Both the position numbers and the translations under genes were made by a program. The notes beneath the pieces are model-generated. The model was given only the letters and a program-made list of their open reading frames with translations, searched no databases and was not told where the DNA came from. Of a DNA stretch of 64,000 nt, positions 59,503-64,000 are shown in pieces. Origin of the DNA: Macrolepiota albuminosa (lineage: Eukaryota; Basidiomycota; Agaricomycetes; Agaricales; Agaricaceae). Where the stretch lies: assembly GCA_027475525.1 (NCBI GenBank), contig JAMWFC010000005.1, positions 682,001 to 746,000 of the forward strand, given 5' to 3'. Numbering within the stretch: the stretch's first letter is position 1; each line of letters opens with the position of its first letter.

Positions 59503-61084
59503 CTAGGATGGGAGGGGCTCGCCTTTGTCCAGCACATGCTCGAACCATGACCCTGGGGCCGGGACGTTCCTCCGGCGGTGCGCACCCACCAGCCTTCCCA
59601 GCAAATCCAGACCCCGCTCTACCCTGGGGTTCCCTGCCTCCAACCGTAATCCCTCTTGAAGAGATGTGAATGCCGCGGTGGCCCCGTCCAGGAGCAGGCA
59701 ATGCTCCCAAGCCCAGCCTGGAAATATTAGTACAACCCAACCACGAAAAGGGGACACTCACTCAAGGAGGCCATGCACCCAATCACCACGTCCTGATGCA
59801 AGGCCTCGACTAACTCTGGACTCGAGGGACCTTGCCTCGGGAGCCCCACTCCCTGCTCCAGCCAGGTCCTCATGGCGTCCAGCTGGGCCTCGGCTCCTCC
59901 GTGGGCCACCCTCACCTCCTCCAGCTCCCAGAGGGCCGTCTTGCGTTCCTCCTCCAGCCCCCTCCTCCCTCGCCCCCTCTCCCGGTCAGCCTGTTCCAGG
60001 CGCTCCTGCAGAGCCCTCACCTCATCATCCAACGGTTGCCTGGACAATGGGGAAAAAGCCGCCAGAGAAAGGCACGCTGGAGAAGCCAGGGACGGGGTCT
60101 CCAAGGGCAGGCGCGTCCTCTTAGAGGGTCCCAGCGAGGGACTGGGCGACGCCCGCCTCTTCCCCTTGTTGGGGCGCCCCCCACGCCCCTCGTGACTGGT
60201 GGTCCCGGCCTGGGTCGCCCAATGGGTGATCAGGACCACGGGACGACCCCTTGGCCCCCTGACCTCCCACCAGCCCCCGTGGGCGCCTCCCCCACCAGCT
60301 CCACCACCCAATCCTGCTCCTCAACCCCCATCCTCCGGGTGACTCCCCCCAGCGGCCACCCCTGCTCCCGAGAGACACAGCGCGCCCTCCACAGTGCCGA
60401 CACAGAACATCGCTCGTAGTTGAGGCGACACACCTCACACACGGACGTGTCCCGGCAGGACAAGGAACCCAGGACCTTGAACAGGCAAGGGACCACCCGT
60501 CGAGCGCAGTGCAGACACTACGCCAGAGTCAGCAATGAGACCTGAGGTAAGACAGCACTCACCGGTCCATTGCCTACGCACCAGGCATGGGGAGGTAGAC
60601 CCTGGGGCCTCTCCAGGGCCTCCCCAAACAGCTCCTGCGTTGCGTCCGCCCACGCAACACGTTGATTCTCTGGGACCTCGGAGATGGCCCCTATCGCCAT
60701 CCTGGAACAATGAAAGCAGGGGGCGGGCAGTCTAGGGCAGGGAGGGGGTTGAGGACAGGGAGGGCGGACAGTCATCCGCGCAAAGGTAGGCGCGAGACAA
60801 CTTGGGCAGGACTCCAGGAGGACACTAGAGCCCGCATCGGGAGCAGGCTCCAGCTGCTGACTGGGACCTGCTTCCGGGACAGGATTACTGAGTTGTTCTA
60901 GAATAGGAAGGTCAGCTGAGACAGGCAGACGACACGGGAAGCACTCACATTGCCAAACAAGCTCCACCATACGCTCCTGGTTGAGGCGAGCTCGGTACCG
61001 CGCATCCCGGGCTTCCCAGGCCATGAGGGGCGTGACCTCGTTAGTGTGTGGGGGCATTGGGAAATGTGTTGGCGTATGCGACAT
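59503..61084 (-). CDS. Antisense three-exon gene inside element C: Cys-rich, basic, coiled-coil protein
   Basis: The gene lies between pol and the 3' LTR on the opposite strand. Exon 1 (61084-60563) starts MSHTPTHFPM. Intron 1 is 60518-60562 (GTGAGTGC...GCGTAG, 45 nt, branch-like GCTGAC, phase 0). Exon 2 (60517-59762) opens with a Cys cluster (CLHCARRVVPC, CEVCRLNYERC), then a basic patch (NKGKRRASPSPS) and a coiled coil (DDEVRALQERLEQADRERG). Intron 2 is 59718-59761 (GTGAGTGTCC...TTTCCAG, 44 nt, branch-like TACTAAT). Exon 3 (59717-59503) ends LDKGEPLPS. One frame change within exon 2 near 60260 must be an indel. The Cys pairs suggest zinc binding and the basic patch a nuclear role; both are inference. 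Confidence 0.65.
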
Positions 61085-61218
61085 AGTTGAGTTTGATGGT
61101 AAATTTTTTTTTTTTTTTGATACGTGGCAGGTCAGGTGCCGGATCCCACGGTTGGACCCCGGTCCGGACCACTGACTACGTGTGCCTCGGAGGGTCTCGG
61201 CGCTGAGGGGGGGGGTGA

Positions 61219-61935
61219 TGTCACGACCCCTCCCCTCCGAACCCATCCCGGAACACCCCCGGAACTCCATCCGGGACCCTCCCTCCAACCCCACAGAACA
61301 TGCCCCACCATCACAACTACTGACACCGCCATCACGCGCATCAAGGACCGCCATCAGCTGCCACCAGCCCCAATCAACGATCAGATCACGTGCATCACGC
61401 ATCACAGCTCCCCCCGTGCTAATTGATCGTGCACCCCACACACGTGATCCAGGTATACAGTCCCTGCCCGCTACTCAATGACTCCCGGAACCCATCCCAG
61501 ACACCCCAGAACCCCGAGACCCGGTCCCATAGTACTTATAGCGCAGTCCCCTGTTGTATTCGTTAGTCTTGATATTACACTGTTTACATTTGCATTACTT
61601 GGATTGTTGCATGCCCTCTGTTTGACTGGTACACATTGACTGGCACGCTTGAATACTTGCGTGCTCTAAGATTGGTACGCACTTCGTGACTTTAATTTAC
61701 TAACTTGGTCTCGTCTTAGAACCCCCGGTTCACGACTCGACCCCCACCCGAATCCCCCACTACTCACAACCCAAATCCCCGGACCGAGTCCCCTCTCCCA
61801 GGACTGCCCCTGTCTGCGTCTTGAACCCTGGAGTCCTAGCCCCGGAGTTCCAGACACCCGAGTATCCGTAGGTCAAGTCCGCATTGTAAGGGCAATTGCT
61901 TTCCCGGAAAGCCCCTGACTCAGCGGAACCTGACA
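61219..61935 (+). repeat. Element C 3' LTR
   Basis: 717 bp, TG...CA, followed by GCCAG (61936-61940). The self-primer sequence is at 61565-61577. Confidence 0.92.
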
Positions 61936-62431
61936 GCCAGCACCTAACAGCATCTTAGCAACTACCAATCTGATCGCCAGATGAGCTATTGATCTCCAGC
62001 AAAGGAAAGAAGATTTAGAGTGACTCCATGAGGTGGTCTTTAGCGCCCGTCGCCAAGCAGCCCTGCGATTCGAAACCGAGCATAGTGCTACTATCAAGGA
62101 TTACAACTTCCTGAGAGGGGTGCTAGTGCTTATGCGCAACTCCAAAATTGAAACCTCTTACAACAAGAAAATGTGTCCGCACTATCTAGGACCTTTGGTA
62201 GTTATCTCTCATAACCGTTGAGGTGCTTATGTGCTCTGTGAATTAGATGGTTCAGTACTGCATCAACCTGTTGCCACCTTTTGCCTATTACCGTATCTCG
62301 CCAGGAAACAAATTGACTTGCCGCTTGAAGCGCTAGATATTGACACCGCCAAACTGAGGGAACTTGAAGAAACAGAATTATTGGACGATGATGATTTGCC
62401 GACTCTGGTTAAAGAAGAAGAAAATGATTAG
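61936..62431 (+). pseudogene. Ty3 element D pol fragment, part 2 (integrase C-terminus)
   Basis: Continues the D integrase frame interrupted at 52178 once C and one GCCAG are removed. It contains the post-catalytic region (CPHYLGPLVVISHNR, AYVLCELDGSVL) and an acidic tail ending in TAG 62429-62431. In-frame TGAs at 61982, 62021 and 62219 break it. No frameshift, as in part 1. Confidence 0.82.
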
Positions 62432-63065
62432 AAAAGACTATATTGATAAGCTCTCTTTTTCTATTACTTACTTTACTTATCTTTCTTGCCGACACTTACT
62501 GTACTATATCCAACAGACAATTCCTTATATAAGCCGCAGCGCTAGCGTGTCGCCAACGCTTAGCGCCCTGCGCAACTCTTGCCAAGGATTTTTTGCTATG
62601 ATGATTTACTGAGTGTTTCCCTTTTTCCTTAAAAATTTGTCTAAGTCCCACACCTACTACTCCTCTTGCTAAGACCTACCTTAGAATACTTGCCGCTTGC
62701 TTTCTCTTTGCTTTACTTTCTTTGCTCTCTGCTGCTGCGCTAACTCAGATTATGGGACTTATCCTTCCCCTCGGCAAGAAGGCGGCAAGAGGTATATTTA
62801 CGTGTTTGGTAACAAACAAAAATCTATGTACAAACGACCTATCTATGCTAAGGTTTGTTTAATCGCTCTCATCGTCCATCGGCAAGGAGTCGTCGGAAAC
62901 TGGCAAGGAGGAATTGCGAAGAGGAAGGAGGTCGCCAGGCAAGATATTGTTAGCGGTTTGCCAGTCCATGGCAGCTTGGCAATCTGCTTGGTAGTCGCAA
63001 AGAACGCGAAGGCTACGACCCAGGTTGGAGTAGCACAACCTCAGTGCCATTAGCTGACCCTGGAC
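62432..63065. other. Element D noncoding segment between pol and the antisense ORF
   Basis: Pyrimidine-rich plus strand; no supportable ORF, LTR or polypurine tract found. Confidence 0.5.
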
Positions 63066-64000
63066 TCATTCCCGTTCCCACTCCATTGACGACTCCATCA
63101 TTGCCGCCCTTCTCGAAAACCTCTCCAGCATCTCCTGCGGGTTAAGCACCACTACCGGGTATACGAGGTCTTGCCCCAGCCAGTTGAAAGCGTCGCCAGT
63201 AACTGTTGGCTGTGGCTGGAGAGTCCAGGAAGGATATATTCTGGCGATGATGGGTTGCCTAGGCTCCAACCCGGCAACGTCCTCAGGGTCAGACACCTCC
63301 CACGGAGCAGTGTTACCATAGGGAGGCAGCCAACGCCACTCAGGCTCCTCCCGGGCAACTCCTGCTGCTGCCTCCTCTCCTCCTGCTACCTCCCTTGCCG
63401 ATGTCTCCTCCCTGCCACCTTCATGCTGCGTCACCAAGGTTTCTTCTTCCTCCCCCTCGGCATCTTCATCCCCTCCCATGGCCGCCCCCTCTGCCTTCTT
63501 TCTGGACTCATCCCCCATCTCAACGTTGGCAGGGGCTTCTTCCCGCTCCTCTTGAGGTGCCAAGTTGCCAACCGCTTCCTGCTCTCCTACCTCCTGCTCC
63601 TTGCCAAGGGACCTCGCCGCCAAATGGATGGGCGACAAGAGGCCACTTGGGCCTGCCTCAGGATCTTGAGGAGGCAGGCGACTTGCCGCTAAGGCCTTCT
63701 CCAAGTCCTCCATTTCAGTGTCTTGAGGAGCTGGCGAGGGGGAAGGCGACGATGAGACCACCCGAGGTCGCTTGGCTTTGCCCTTCCCTTTGCTTGGGAA
63801 AGGGGCTTGTCGTTTTTCTGGGACCAAAGTCCCTTGGCGCTCTCCTGCGCCTTGGTTACTGACCACTTCAGTTCCATCTCCTTGGCGTGTTGGCAACACC
63901 AAGGAGGCATGTCCAATAGCTGCCATGCCACTGGCAGCGACCTTCTTCTTCTGGCACTCCACAAACTCCCTAGCCCTCCTCACCAAAACAGCGCATGAAA
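63066..64000 (-). CDS. Antisense ORF downstream of element D pol, runs off the window
   Basis: A minus-strand frame open from the window edge to a TGA at about 63066, over 300 codons. It has a short Cys-containing start (REFVECQKKKVAASGM), a strongly basic patch (PSKGKGKAKRPRVV) followed by SSSPSPSP, a long Glu/Ala-rich acidic middle, and an ordered C-terminus (EWRWLPPYGN, NWLGQDLVYPVVV). Position (after pol, opposite strand) and layout (Cys, KGK basic patch, SPSPS) parallel the antisense gene of element C, although the sequences are not clearly alignable. No premature stop is seen. The start lies outside the window or at an upstream exon. Function unknown; a nuclear or chromatin role is only a guess from composition. 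Confidence 0.6.
   Translation of the reverse strand, partial: SCAVLVRRAREFVECQKKKVAASGMAAIGHASLVLPTRQGDGTEVVSNQGAGERQGTLVPEKRQAPFPSKGKGKAKRPRVVSSSPSPSPAPQDTEMEDLEKALAASRLPPQDPEAGPSGLLSPIHLAARSLGKEQEVGEQEAVGNLAPQEEREEAPANVEMGDESRKKAEGAAMGGDEDAEGEEEETLVTQHEGGREETSAREVAGGEEAAAGVAREEPEWRWLPPYGNTAPWEVSDPEDVAGLEPRQPIIARIYPSWTLQPQPTVTGDAFNWLGQDLVYPVVVLNPQEMLERFSRRAAMMESSMEWERE

Larger units (their letters stand above)
52179..61935 (+). mobile_element. Ty3 element C (chromovirus, family A/C) carrying an antisense spliced gene
   Basis: The 5' LTR is 52179-52886 (708 bp) and the 3' LTR 61219-61935 (717 bp). The target duplication GCCAG is at 52174-52178 and 61936-61940, inside element D pol; removing C rejoins the D frame. 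Order: gag (capsid deleted), two-unit protease, RT-RNase H-IN-chromodomain, then about 2.1 kb holding a gene on the opposite strand. A polypurine tract (TGAGGGGGGGGGTGA, about 61204-61218) precedes the 3' LTR. The LTRs differ at many sites, mostly C/T and G/A. Confidence 0.92.

Noticed and set aside
60893..60943. An additional 51-nt GTGAGT...TAG intron within exon 1 of the antisense gene in C
   Set aside because: Splicing it would create an in-frame TAA, while the unspliced frame is open; left as exon.
1..64000. tRNA, rRNA and CRISPR features
   Set aside because: None seen; the only tRNA-like sequence is the complement at the copia primer site.

Overview
This window looks like a transposon graveyard from a basidiomycete fungus, probably an agaricomycete (mushroom-forming). 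The evidence is Ty3 elements with chromodomains, a large Helitron Rep-helicase, a Tad1/I-like LINE with RNase H, and short GT-AG introns of about 44-101 nt. That placement is inference from element families; I recognise no conserved host gene, rRNA or tRNA.

Layout: 1-2560 unassigned. 2574-8089 LINE (-) flanked by a 13-bp target duplication. 8103-9388 unassigned, then an exon at 9389 of a spliced host gene (+) split by a Ty1/copia element (-, 9410-21148, TSD TTGCT). Ty3 element A (+, 15654-20970, TSD GTTAC) sits inside the copia 5' LTR. The host gene ends at 21488. 21886-22076 is a Ty3 LTR remnant. 22366-33854 is Ty3 element B (+, identical 233-bp LTRs, TSD ATGGC) with an extra 1,079-codon ORF after integrase. 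33855-38900 is mostly unassigned, with weak spliced-gene candidates (-). 39318-46682 is a Helitron (-), followed by a spliced gene (-, 47455-48600), a reversed solo LTR (48625-49338), and Ty3 element D (+, 49340-52178 and 61936 onward) split by Ty3 element C (+, 52179-61935, TSD GCCAG). C and D both carry an antisense ORF downstream of pol; the one in C contains introns.

Two window-wide patterns matter most. First, there are 16 tandem duplications, all with a period of exactly 77 bp, in unrelated sequences on both strands. Collapsing them restores reading frames and equalises the two copia LTRs at 300 bp. They look like untrimmed de Bruijn k-mer overlaps, not biology. Second, the element ORFs are mostly free of frameshifts but hold about 44 premature stops, about 40 of them TGA. 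Nine codons aligned between copies A and C are CGA in one and TGA in the other, in both directions. The five differences I see between the copia LTRs are all CpG transitions. This fits CpG methylation followed by deamination.

The best candidates for undescribed biology are the accessory genes of the three Ty3 families: a spliced antisense Cys-rich/coiled-coil gene in C, an antisense acidic/basic ORF in D, and the long sense ORF in B. A Helitron with a C-terminal cysteine-peptidase-like domain and a chromovirus with two tandem aspartic-protease domains are also notable. All counts and alignments were made by eye.
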